From: Brachybacterium epidermidis
Lineage (GTDB): Bacteria; Actinomycetota; Actinomycetes; Actinomycetales; Dermabacteraceae
Assembly (NCBI RefSeq): GCF_015209585.1
Contig: NZ_JADEYR010000017.1
Location: forward strand, 1-54,097
Direction: 5' to 3'
DNA length: 54,097 nt
The position numbers and the translations under genes are program-made. This document shows, in pieces, positions 28,856 to 37,264 of this stretch. The notes beneath the pieces are model-generated. The model searched no databases, was not told the origin of the DNA, and saw only the letters and a list, made by a program, of their open reading frames with translations. Within the stretch, counting starts at the first letter, position 1. Each line of letters starts with the position of its first letter.

Positions 28856-30325
28856 TCACTGAGGTGGTGCGACACCACCCTTGCGTTTCACCTCATATCC
28901 GATCCGGTAGAGATCAGGCATGTCGATGCGATCATCGGTTCTACGAGTGAGCACCCCGATCTTCAAGAGATCCTGGATGATGCCCGGCCACCCCTCATCA
29001 ACGTGCTCCGGCGGCAGGGAGCTATGAGGGACTTCTCTGACTGCGTCGACGGGACCGTTCGGGTGCCTGGCGGAGAACACGTCGATCACGGCGGATTCGT
29101 CGAGCGGCACGGTGGAGCCGCTGAGAGAGCGTGCAACGGGATTCACCCAGGGGTAGTCCTCGCTCAGTTCGTTCACGCGTCCCCGCGAGGCGTCACCGAT
29201 GCCGCGTTTGATGCTCTCGTAGTGCAGGGCGTAGGGGAAGGGGTTGTCAGCGTATCGCTGCGCAGAATCCTCGGCGGCGCTACGCATCGCGGTAAGCAGG
29301 GACCGGGGGGAAGTGTCCCCGTTGCCATCGGCGAGGTGGCTGATGACCCACGTGTACGGATTGCCGCGGCGATGGTCGGTGCCCATCTTCGAGCCAGCCA
29401 GCGCGGCGAAGAGCTTCCTCAGCTGCGCATCGGAGGAGCGCACGGAGTCATTGAGCTGCCACACCGACCCCGCGTCGTAGAAGACCTCGCGGTCGACGGC
29501 GCGCATTCCGAGCTCGCGCAGCAAGCTGCCGCTATCTCTGGGAGTATTTATCAGCCGCTGCCAGAGAAGACCGTGGAGATCTTCGCGGCGCCATGCGAGC
29601 TTTGCCTCCGTGGCCTTCAACTTCGATGCATCCGCGAAGTCATGAATCGCGCGCTGATACTGGTCCTCACGGAGGAACACCTTGATGTGAAGATTCCGGA
29701 ACGGCCGGAACCACAGTGCGGTGCGCAGAAGGTCCCGTGCGATCTCGTCGGCGCGGTCCCAGGTCGAGCTGGTGCGATCCAATGCGTCGAAGACGAGCAG
29801 CACATGGCGCCCTGCTGCCGCCTGCGCTTTCTGTGCAGACTCGATATCGCGCGCGAGGTCCTCGGGAGCGGACCGTACGCGCGCGACCTTCAGCGGCCAT
29901 GGGTCCTCGCGCGAGTACTCCAGCCGGTTCGACCCAGGCGCGACCAGTCCATGGACGACGGCACGCCATACCTCGTACGGCGAGAACCCTTCGTCGAGCA
30001 GGTGCGCGAGAGTGCCCGGGTCCGGATAGGCGTCGATATCCGATTGCTCCGCATGCCCCACTCGGACGTCAGTTACGTCGAGTTCCTGGTGGGCAGTTCC
30101 GAGCCGGCTCCGAAGACTCTCGTCCCGGAGCGCAGAGGTCCAGAACGTCTTGCCAGTTCCTCGACCACCGACCACGAGTGAGGCGTCCAGGCGCAACGCA
30201 CGGTGATGGGACTGCGGCGTGTACAGGGTCGCCTCAGTCGCCGGCTGATCCGGATGCACCTCGGAGAGAGCCTCGAGAACTGCGAGCCGAATCTGCTGAG
30301 AAGAGGCTACCGGCGATGATGTCAT
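28856..30325 (-). CDS. STAND/KAP-like P-loop NTPase (third gene of the HEPN-KGGVGR operon)
   Basis: A 489-residue protein. Walker A GGRGTGKT is at residues 53-60, and Walker B HVLLVFDALDR at 174-184 has the hhhhDxLDR form of STAND ATPases. It is followed by NLHIKVFLREDQYQ and a WRREDLHGLLWQRL segment, a layout seen in KAP-like and Sll1717-like NTPases. The C-terminal 200 residues end in a probable winged-helix segment (IIQDLLKIGVLTRR). The ATG overlaps the previous stop as ATGA. It is a candidate regulatory or effector switch of the operon; no known effector domain is recognisable. Confidence 0.75.
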   Translation of the reverse strand: MTSSPVASSQQIRLAVLEALSEVHPDQPATEATLYTPQSHHRALRLDASLVVGGRGTGKTFWTSALRDESLRSRLGTAHQELDVTDVRVGHAEQSDIDAYPDPGTLAHLLDEGFSPYEVWRAVVHGLVAPGSNRLEYSREDPWPLKVARVRSAPEDLARDIESAQKAQAAAGRHVLLVFDALDRTSSTWDRADEIARDLLRTALWFRPFRNLHIKVFLREDQYQRAIHDFADASKLKATEAKLAWRREDLHGLLWQRLINTPRDSGSLLRELGMRAVDREVFYDAGSVWQLNDSVRSSDAQLRKLFAALAGSKMGTDHRRGNPYTWVISHLADGNGDTSPRSLLTAMRSAAEDSAQRYADNPFPYALHYESIKRGIGDASRGRVNELSEDYPWVNPVARSLSGSTVPLDESAVIDVFSARHPNGPVDAVREVPHSSLPPEHVDEGWPGIIQDLLKIGVLTRRTDDRIDMPDLYRIGYEVKRKGGVAPPQ

Positions 30326-31635
30326 GAACTACTCGATTCGTCGTCAGCCTCGAGCATCGTGGAGATACCGGAGAGCAGCGGTCCGAAAACATGGTCGAGC
30401 GCGGACGGATCCAACCGTCCGATCCCATCGGAGAGCGAGCGCAGAGAACGCATACCGCGGTTCCAACGGACCGCCCACGGGAAGTGGGGTGCGGCTTCGT
30501 CGTTCTCGATGAAAGAGAATGTCTCTCCAGTGGTCTCCTGCGCGCCCACCTCATCATAAAGCGCGGATTCGAAAAGGTTGAGCGCGGCGTCGCGCACCCG
30601 CCCCGCGTGGGCGAAGGCGTCCTCCTCAGGGACCAGCGCCGCGACGATCTGCAGTCGACCACGGATGTCGTGGACGACCCCGTTGCGTTGCCAGTGCTCG
30701 AAGAGGCTCGCGTAACCACGCCATGACTGCTGATCGTCCGTTGCGAACAACAGCGGCAACCGGGCACCGAGTGAAGCGATGGCGTTCGATGCCACATCAT
30801 CGAGGCCCGAGCGGGAATCGATCAGGATGACGTCGGGGCGATGGACGTCCTCGAGCTGCTCGAGCAGCCGTCCGAGCCGCTGCTCCCACGTCTCCTGCTC
30901 AGCGCCGGCCCCTTTGGACATCCATGCGCGGCCTAGCTTCGCGATGTACTCGCCGGGTGCGGCACCGTGGGCCGGAACCACCACGATCTCACCGCCCGGT
31001 GTCGCGGGGGAGAGGGCGTACAGCTCAGGTAGCAGGGAGTCGCCGTTGTCGACGAGATCCTCGACGAGCCAGTCGACGATTCCTGCGCTGGGCTGGCTGT
31101 CCTCGGGGAGCAGGAAGGCCGAGATCCCGGGGGACTCCAGATCGAGATCGATGGTCATCACGCGCTGACCCCGGGACGAGAGGTCCCACGCGAGAGCGGA
31201 TAGAGCCGTCGACCGCCCGACCCCGCCCTTCACGGAGAAGAAGACGACTCGCGGAGCACCTTCGGAGACCTCTGCGATCTGCGACCAGCTCGATCCATGC
31301 ATGAGACGGTCCGCGACCTGGATCGTGTCCGTGTCGTCGAAGAGCGAGAAGAAATGGGTCCCGTAGCGGGCCAGCTCCAGATCGTTCTCCCACAGCAGCA
31401 TGCTGTCCGCAGGGTACGAATGCGGGGCGAGAGCGATCGACAGCGTTTCGGCGATGTGCTCGATATCGGCTGATGCAGCACCCTCATCGATGGCGTGCGT
31501 GGGAACGACAAGCCGCACCCGAGAACCGAGATCGCGATTGAGCAGGGTGCCCGCAGGGACAACATCCAGATGGGGGTGAAGGACATCGCGTGCGATGCCG
31601 AGGATCTGGTCGAAATGGACTGGCTCGCGACTCAT
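30322..31635 (-). CDS. ParA/MinD-like ATPase with KGGVGR P-loop variant
   Basis: A 437-residue protein with a 130-residue N-terminal domain of unknown fold, then a SIMIBI-class ATPase. The deviant Walker A reads SVKGGVGRSTALSALAWDL (P-loop at residues 136-143), where the usual KGGVGKST lysine is Arg. TIDLDLESPGISA and DVILIDSRSGLDD follow, the ParA-like A' and Walker B regions. A further 100 residues extend the C-terminus with a Ser-rich end. The start at 31635 overlaps the HEPN-like gene by ATGA and the end overlaps the STAND-like gene by ATGA. The family is recognisable (KGGVGR-variant ATPases) but its role is not established. Confidence 0.8.
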   Translation of the reverse strand: MSREPVHFDQILGIARDVLHPHLDVVPAGTLLNRDLGSRVRLVVPTHAIDEGAASADIEHIAETLSIALAPHSYPADSMLLWENDLELARYGTHFFSLFDDTDTIQVADRLMHGSSWSQIAEVSEGAPRVVFFSVKGGVGRSTALSALAWDLSSRGQRVMTIDLDLESPGISAFLLPEDSQPSAGIVDWLVEDLVDNGDSLLPELYALSPATPGGEIVVVPAHGAAPGEYIAKLGRAWMSKGAGAEQETWEQRLGRLLEQLEDVHRPDVILIDSRSGLDDVASNAIASLGARLPLLFATDDQQSWRGYASLFEHWQRNGVVHDIRGRLQIVAALVPEEDAFAHAGRVRDAALNLFESALYDEVGAQETTGETFSFIENDEAAPHFPWAVRWNRGMRSLRSLSDGIGRLDPSALDHVFGPLLSGISTMLEADDESSSS

Positions 31636-32042
31636 GGCAGCAATCCTTCTACTCGGGCTTGGCGGACGAGAGCATCGACTTGCGCCGCACCGTTGCGGTG
31701 CCGTTCCAGGCTCGTAGCAGTGACATGGCCATCTTCCGCATAACGATCTGCGGCGCGCCAGTCGTCGAAGTGGTTCGTCGCATCGAGTTGGTAGGCCGAG
31801 GCCGAAGGACCCGAGGCGTACACGGAATATCTCGTCCAAAGACTGTCGATATGGACGCGGTTCGGCCTCAGGGGGTCGCCCGCAGGGTCGACCGGCATGC
31901 CAAACTTCGTCATGAGTGCTTTGAGCCCACACTCAGCGGCGAACCCGTAGAGGTGATCAGCGTTCGAGAGCCGCGCTGAGTTCTCCAGGTGTTCCGCATC
32001 GCTCAGGTGGCGATCGTGAGCGCCCGCGAAATCGGTGGCCAT
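31632..32042 (-). CDS. Small helical protein, HEPN-like (first gene of the KGGVGR operon)
   Basis: A 136-residue, mostly helical protein. NADHLYGFAAECGLKALMTK (residues 27-46) resembles the first helix pair of HEPN families such as the SAV_6107 type. A canonical C-terminal RX4-6H motif is not seen; RHLSDAEH (residues 11-18) and RLSNADH (24-30) are the only R-xn-H patterns, so ribonuclease activity is doubtful. The ATG at 32042 follows AAGGAGAG by 8 bases. It heads a three-gene operon, each junction an ATGA overlap. HEPN assignment is tentative. Confidence 0.6.
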   Translation of the reverse strand: MATDFAGAHDRHLSDAEHLENSARLSNADHLYGFAAECGLKALMTKFGMPVDPAGDPLRPNRVHIDSLWTRYSVYASGPSASAYQLDATNHFDDWRAADRYAEDGHVTATSLERHRNGAAQVDALVRQARVEGLLP

Positions 32043-32163
32043 AGATGCGTCTCTCCTTGTTGTGCGCGTCAGCCGGCGATGGTCCGTGCATAGCGTATAG
32101 GCGCGACGGGAACGGGGCCCGCAGATGGAGCATGCCGCTCAGCTGGGCGCCGCCTGGCTTTCC

Positions 32164-33340
32164 TCAAGCCACCAGCGGCTCGATCTCCTCCCACAGCGGC
32201 TCCGCCATCTCGCGGCTGAAGGTCTGGGTGAGGTGGTGCTGATCGCGGTAGATCACGGTGTTCCCGAGCAGCACCGGGCAGGTGCTGTCATTGCAGAAGT
32301 AGTCGGTGAGGTCCACGTGGTGTGCATCCACGTCGGATTCGGCGATCGCGTCGGCCTCCGCCTGCACCAGGGGCTCCTCGAAGGCGTCGGCCCGCGGTGT
32401 GGCGCACCGGCCGGCGCTCTCGGGATTCTGCGCGAGGCAGTGGGTGGGTGCCTGGGCCTGCGTGGGCACGTCCCGCATGACCGCCACGGGCGGGCCGTCG
32501 ATCCGGGCGAGCGTGCGGGCGAGCCCTTCATGCCACCGGGTCTCGGGGCTGTCCTGCCCGCCGGGCATCAGGCGGTCGGGATCGTGGAAGGCGGCGAGGA
32601 CCACCAGGTCCGGATCCACCTCGTCGATCCGCTCGAGCACGTCCCCGCACCAGCGGTCGCAGGAGTCGAAGGGGCGGTCCTCGAACTGCTGCGGGGTCTC
32701 CAGCGGCAGGCACGAGCTCTTGGTGCTGCTGTCCAGCCGGATCTGGCCCTCCTCGGCGAGGCGCTCGAGCGCCGGATACCAGCTCGCGGCGTGGGAATCG
32801 CCCACCAGGAACACCAGCGGGGCGCCGGGGTTCTCGCCGGCCCGGCAGCCGCTCGCGTCGGCCGCCTCGCCCTCCTGGTGGCAGCCTGCGGCGTAGATGG
32901 AGGGGTTGTCCCCGGAGACGGTCTCGAGGGTGGGGGAGAGGTTCGCCGGAACGAAGTCCGTGCCCGCCGGAGCGAGGGAGGGCTGCTCCTGTGCGGCGGT
33001 GCGGTCCGAGGAGGTCTGCTGGGGAAGGACCTGCGAGATGCCGGTGGAGGTGGCGATCAGCGCGAGCGACGCCGCGGCCGCCAGGGCACCGGTCCGCCAG
33101 GACGGTCCCCGCCGCAGGGAGGGCCAGCGCAGCACCGGCCGCTCCACCAGGCGATGCAGCAGCCAGGCCAGCGGCACCGCGGCCGCGCCCAGCAGCAACC
33201 GGATCCACAGCGGCAGAGGCTCCTCCGACAGGGACGCGGCCTGGGGGATCACCTGCAACGGCCAGTGCACCAGATACAGCTAGTACGAGATCGTGCCCAG
33301 GAACTGCATCGGCGCGAGGCCGAGCACGCGCCCCGCATGG
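32164..33340 (-). pseudogene. Acyltransferase-3 / SGNH (OafA-like) gene, 5' truncated and with an amber codon
   Basis: The readable part encodes the end of an acyltransferase-3 membrane domain and a full SGNH esterase domain: LGTISY, then an in-frame TAG (33282-33280), then LYLVHWPL, further spans, and VFLVGDSHAASWYPALERL, DPDLVVLAAFHD and DQHHLTQTF (catalytic Asp-His). Relatives have Ser where the TAG stands. Upstream the sequence stops matching around 33340, where it abuts a divergent gene fragment; roughly 300 N-terminal residues are missing. The intact family O-acetylates surface glycans. After the stop an open frame continues from the GTG at 33270 to 32164. Confidence 0.8.
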
Positions 33341-33763
33341 AGCCCGCCCGGCACGCTCGTGGTGATCAAGCCCGCTGCCCCCGAGGAGATCGGGGTGGGG
33401 GACGTGATCACCTTCCAGATCGAATCCGGCAAGCCTGCGGTGGCGACACACCGTGTGATCGCCCGCAGCACGGACAGCGGCACCGGGGAGATTCGCTTCA
33501 CCACCCAGGGCGACGCCAACAACACCCCCGATCCCGAACGGGTCCAGCCCGCGCAGATCCGGGGGAAGGTCTGGTACGCGATCCCTTACCTGGGCTGGGC
33601 GAACCAGGCCATCGACGGCAGCACCCGCAGCTGGGCGGTGCCCACCCTCGCCGGTGCGCTGTTCGCCTACGCGGCCTGGACCGTCGGCTCCGGGTTGCGG
33701 GAACGACGGCAGAAGAAGCGCACGGCCGAGGAGGCGCCGGCGCCCCGCTCCGAGGGGGACTGA
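33340..33763 (+). pseudogene. Signal peptidase I (SipW-like) gene, 5' truncated
   Basis: Readable sequence starts at PPGTLVVIKPAAPEEIGVGD, just after the point where the catalytic Ser motif should be, and continues with VATHRVIARS, TQGDANNTPDPERV and GKVWYAIPYLGW, typical of archaeal/SipW-type signal peptidases, then a final membrane span. The catalytic serine and N-terminal anchor are lost. The frame is open to 33763. It abuts the opposing truncated acyltransferase gene head to head, marking a rearrangement junction. Confidence 0.75.
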
Positions 33764-33797
33764 GCCGGCAGCCATGCTGCGAGCGTGAACCCCGGAC

Positions 33798-33832
33798 AAG
33801 GTTCAGTTAACCTTATGCATCTAAGGTTTACT
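33798..33832. promoter_or_regulatory. Operator candidate upstream of Fic 2
   Basis: AAGGTTCAGTTAACCTT (33798-33814) is a perfect inverted repeat with 6-bp arms, and a further half-site AAGGTTTACT follows at 33823-33832. Both lie within 50 bases of the fic start. The sequence differs from the palindrome before Fic 1, but the arrangement is the same. Confidence 0.5.
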
Positions 33833-33844
33833 GAAGGGGTGCTC

Positions 33845-35029
33845 ATGGGTATCCATGGCTCATGGCTGCCAGGCCGTCAGCAGCCCGACTTCCGAGGTGC
33901 GACGGCGGCGGAACGACGGGGCGGCGCCTACTCCTACTACGTGCCTGCACGTCTCGCCGAGCAGGACGTGGGAGCTCTGCTCGGGCGGGAGCTGCGGGAG
34001 GAAGCACTCGAGATCGCCAGCCTCATCACTGCGACCTCCGCGCAGGTCGATGAGGCGACGCGACGGGGCATCTACCCCCTGCTCCTGCGCTCCGAGTCCA
34101 TCGCCTCCTCGCGGATCGAACGCGTCAATGCCTCCGGTCGGGACGTCTCCTACGCCCAGCTCGGCGATCAGCAGGATCACCTGCGCAATCACGAGGCCAT
34201 GAGCGTGGCCCGCAACGTCCAGGCGACGCGCGACGCGATCGAGGAGCTCGCGGGGCGCGATGAATGGACCATCGGTGATGTCGAGCAAGTCCATCGTGCG
34301 CTGGGAGTGGTGGGCGCCTCGGAAGGTCTGCGCCGGGTGGACGTGTGGATCGGCGGCCGGGACAAGCTCCGCGCAGAGTATGTGGCCCCTCCGCCGGGTG
34401 AGGTCCCCGCCCTGGTGGAGGATTTCCTGCAGTACCTCAGCAGCTCCGGAGAGCATCCCCTTCTGCTCGCCGCCATCGGCCACCTGCAGTTCGAGTCCAT
34501 CCACCCGTTCGAGGACGGAAACGGACGCGCCGGACGAGCACTGATCCACGCGGTCCTCGAACGTGGTGGCGTCGTGCGCTCGGGCCTCCTTCCCGTCTCC
34601 ACCGCGATCCGTGCACGAGAGCGGGAGTACGTGCAGCATCTCAGCACTTCACGTACGGACGACCCGTCAGAGGCGGCGGAGGCACTGAACGCGTGGGTGC
34701 GATTCTTCGTCGAGATCGCCGCCGAGGCATGCGAGCGGATGCAGGGCGTCCAGGACGAGATCCGTGCCCTCGACACGCTGCTCGCGGAGAAGGCCGCGGG
34801 CCTGCGCGCCGATTCCTCGGCCCGCCGGATCCTCCCGGTCCTCAGGGAGCAGCCGGTCGTCACCGCGAAGTTCATCGCTGAGCAGCTGGGAGTCTCTGCA
34901 GTGGCCGCGCATCGCGCCGTGGACACCCTGGTCACCCGTGGGATCCTCACTCCGGGAACAGGTAGATACCGCCGCTCGGAGGCCTTCCAGGCGGACGATG
35001 TGCTGCGGGTGATCGACGGGGCGAGCTGA
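33845..35029 (+). CDS. Fic family protein (AMPylase-type), copy 2
   Basis: A 394-residue Fic protein with catalytic motif HPFEDGNGRAGR at residues 220-231. The helix that should carry the inhibitory (S/T)xxxE(G/N) motif reads SSRIERV (88-94), so Gly/Asn is replaced by Arg; inhibition may be altered. A C-terminal winged-helix-like segment (TAKFIAEQLGVSAVAAHRAV) is near residues 342-361. The start at 33845 follows GAAGGGG by a few bases; an upstream start at 33785 would run through the palindrome. Not closely similar to copy 1 outside the core. Confidence 0.9.
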   Translation: MGIHGSWLPGRQQPDFRGATAAERRGGAYSYYVPARLAEQDVGALLGRELREEALEIASLITATSAQVDEATRRGIYPLLLRSESIASSRIERVNASGRDVSYAQLGDQQDHLRNHEAMSVARNVQATRDAIEELAGRDEWTIGDVEQVHRALGVVGASEGLRRVDVWIGGRDKLRAEYVAPPPGEVPALVEDFLQYLSSSGEHPLLLAAIGHLQFESIHPFEDGNGRAGRALIHAVLERGGVVRSGLLPVSTAIRAREREYVQHLSTSRTDDPSEAAEALNAWVRFFVEIAAEACERMQGVQDEIRALDTLLAEKAAGLRADSSARRILPVLREQPVVTAKFIAEQLGVSAVAAHRAVDTLVTRGILTPGTGRYRRSEAFQADDVLRVIDGAS

Positions 35030-35059
35030 GGTGTGAGATCCAGGCCGCCCGCCGCCTGT

Positions 35060-36247
35060 TCACGCCCGATCCGCCCACTCGACCTCGTCCAGACCGAACC
35101 GGATGGTGAAAGTCGAACCCTCGCCCGGGCGGGAGCTCACGCTGATCTGACCGCCGTGGGCGACCACGATCCGCCGGGTCAGCGACAGCCCGATGCCGTG
35201 GCCGGGGATGTCGCTGTTGCGGGCCGTCTCGGTGCGGTAGTAGTCGGTGAACAGGTTCGTCTGCTCCTGATCGGATATTCCGATCCCGGTGTCGGTGACC
35301 GCGAGCTCGAGATGGTGATCCTCCACCGCGGTGTGCACGCAGACGGTCCCGCCGCGCGGCGTGTACTTCAGGGCATTGGACAGCAGGTTCCCCACCGCCT
35401 GCTGCAGGCGCTGCGCATCCAGCGGGAGCTCCGGGGTCTCGACGATCTTGCGCTCCAGGGTGATGCCCCGCTCCTCGGCCCGCAGCGCCACCGACTCCGC
35501 GGCCTGCTGCGCTATCTCGGACAGGCGCGCCGGACGCAGCGTGAGCCGCTCCGTGCCCGAGCGGGCCACCTGATCCGCGAGCAGGTCCTGCACGATCAGC
35601 AGCAGCTGATCCGCGTTGCGCTGCGCGACCTGGAGGTACGAGGCCGTCTCCCTCGAGAGGTCCCCGTCATCCTGAGCGAGCTCGAGGTAGCCGATCACGG
35701 AGGTCAGCGGGGTGCGGAGCTCATGGGAGACAGCGGCCACGAACTGCTCCTGAGAGCGCACCGTTTCGATGTACGAGGTGACATCGGAGAAGACCACCAC
35801 AGCGCCCGAGCGCTCCCCTCGGTGATCGATGATCTGCCGGGCTGAGGCGGAGAACACGCTCGCCTCGCGCTGCAGCGGTCCCATCGCCACGAGCGAGTTG
35901 GTGAACGTCTCCTGCATCACGGCGCGACGTACCGGACGCTGCTCGTGAGGCATCGGCAGAGCCGACCACGGATACCGAACGATCAGCTGGGACTCGTTCG
36001 GATCGTCGTTGCCCGGCGGGGAGGCGAGGTGATGGATCCGTCGCTGGGCGCGATTCATCAGCACATCGTGGCCATCACGATCCACCACCACGATCCCCAC
36101 GTCCACGGAGTCGATCACGTTCTCCAGCAGGCGCTCGGAGGCCGCTGCCGACTCGAGCAGTGCTTCCTTCTCCGTGAGGGCTTCGAGGAGCTGCTGGTTC
36201 CGTCCGTCCATCACCGTCAGCGCGCCCAGGTCCGGACCGCAGGGCAT
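35060..36247 (-). CDS. Sensor histidine kinase, probably lacking N-terminal input
   Basis: About 395 residues. A PAS-like domain (residues 40-150, with SVDVGIVVVDRDGHDVLMNRA) leads into the H-box FVAAVSHELRTPLTSVIGYL, the N-box LGNLLSNALKYTP-type segment (AVGNLLSNALKYTPRGG), and ATP-lid boxes DTGIGISDQE and GHGIGLSLTRRIV. No membrane span is present. The start is uncertain: the ATG at 36247 has no proper spacing to a ribosome site and coding may have begun further upstream, so an N-terminal sensor domain may be lost. No response regulator gene is nearby, making it an orphan kinase. Confidence 0.82.
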   Translation of the reverse strand: MPCGPDLGALTVMDGRNQQLLEALTEKEALLESAAASERLLENVIDSVDVGIVVVDRDGHDVLMNRAQRRIHHLASPPGNDDPNESQLIVRYPWSALPMPHEQRPVRRAVMQETFTNSLVAMGPLQREASVFSASARQIIDHRGERSGAVVVFSDVTSYIETVRSQEQFVAAVSHELRTPLTSVIGYLELAQDDGDLSRETASYLQVAQRNADQLLLIVQDLLADQVARSGTERLTLRPARLSEIAQQAAESVALRAEERGITLERKIVETPELPLDAQRLQQAVGNLLSNALKYTPRGGTVCVHTAVEDHHLELAVTDTGIGISDQEQTNLFTDYYRTETARNSDIPGHGIGLSLTRRIVVAHGGQISVSSRPGEGSTFTIRFGLDEVEWADRA

Positions 36248-36305
36248 CTCCCGGGGCGGTTTGAGACAGCACCGCCAGCACGGCACCGGCGCGGCCGGGT
36301 CGTTC

Positions 36306-37262
36306 TCAGCGGGCCGGGCCGGTGGAGCGCCGCGCCTTCACCCATCCACTGGCCGCATCCCACCCCGCGATGGCCGTCACGCCCACGCCCAGCAGCACAC
36401 CGAGGATGCGCATCACGTCCGCACCCACACCGTTGTCCAGGAGCACGGCCTCGGTGAACGCGGGGTTCACCAGCAGTCCCCGGCCCAGCAGGGTCAGCGT
36501 CCAGCTCACCACCAGCAGCGCGGCCAGGGTGTTCACGGCCGCCAGGGGCGCCGTCCAGCCCCGCCGGATCCACACCGCCACCGCGATCACGGCTTCCAGT
36601 GCGAACAGGACGAACAGCGCCGCCATCCACCACGGCCACAGCTGCGGATGCAGGAACGAGAGCGTCTCGCCGCGCACGTGCACCACGCCGCGAGTGCCGT
36701 CCCACAGGACCGCGGCGGCCGTCACCGCGAGCAGCGCCAGGGAGGCCACCACGTCCGAGAGGCGGGCATCGGGATCCTGGGCCTGCGGCAGCTGGTCCAC
36801 GTCCCAGCCGGCGCCGGTCGGGGTGCCGCTGCGCTCCAGGATCACGAACACCAGCGTCACCCAGAAGAACACGTGCACGGCGGCGCTGAGCGCGATGGCC
36901 AGCGACTCGGCGATGATCGTCTCCACCGGGGAGCCGATCAGGGCCTGCGCGACGGCGACACCGCCCAGTGCGCACAGCGGCACGATGATCAGCAGCACCT
37001 TCAGCAGTCGCTACCAGGTGAGGTAGTAGCGCGGGCCGATCAGGTGCAGGGGGCGATCCGCATAGCCGGCCGCGAGCACCACCGGATCGCCCAGCTCGGT
37101 GAGCACCGCCCGCTCGGCGGCGGCCGGATCCTCGCCCTGCTCGATGCGGGCCTCGACGGCGTCGGCGATGGACACGCCCAGCTCAGCCCGCACGTCCTGC
37201 TGGGACTCGGCCGGCAGCGAAGCTGTGGTGGCGGCGATGTAGCGCTCGGTCAGTGTGGGCAT
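36306..37262 (-). pseudogene. HAAS / permease-prefix type membrane protein, interrupted by TAG
   Basis: The frame from the ATG at 37262 encodes an 83-residue HAAS-like prefix (MPTLTERYIAATTASLPAES, AELGDP-type segment VLTELGDPVVLAAGYADRP, then GPRYYLTW) and meets TAG at 37013-37011. The same frame then continues RLLKVLLIIVPLCALGGVAV with five or so membrane spans to 36306. Relatives commonly have WW at this spot, so TGG has become TAG. It is either a recent nonsense mutation, a base error or read-through. It follows a PadR gene by two bases, the usual partnership in which PadR controls the membrane protein. Confidence 0.8.
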
Positions 37263-37264
37263 GA

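Noticed and set aside
28863..28879. GGTGGTG/CACCACC hairpin as a terminator of the three-gene operon
   Set aside because: It lies inside the last codons of the STAND-like gene and has no T tract; a 7-bp match in GC-rich coding DNA is weak evidence.
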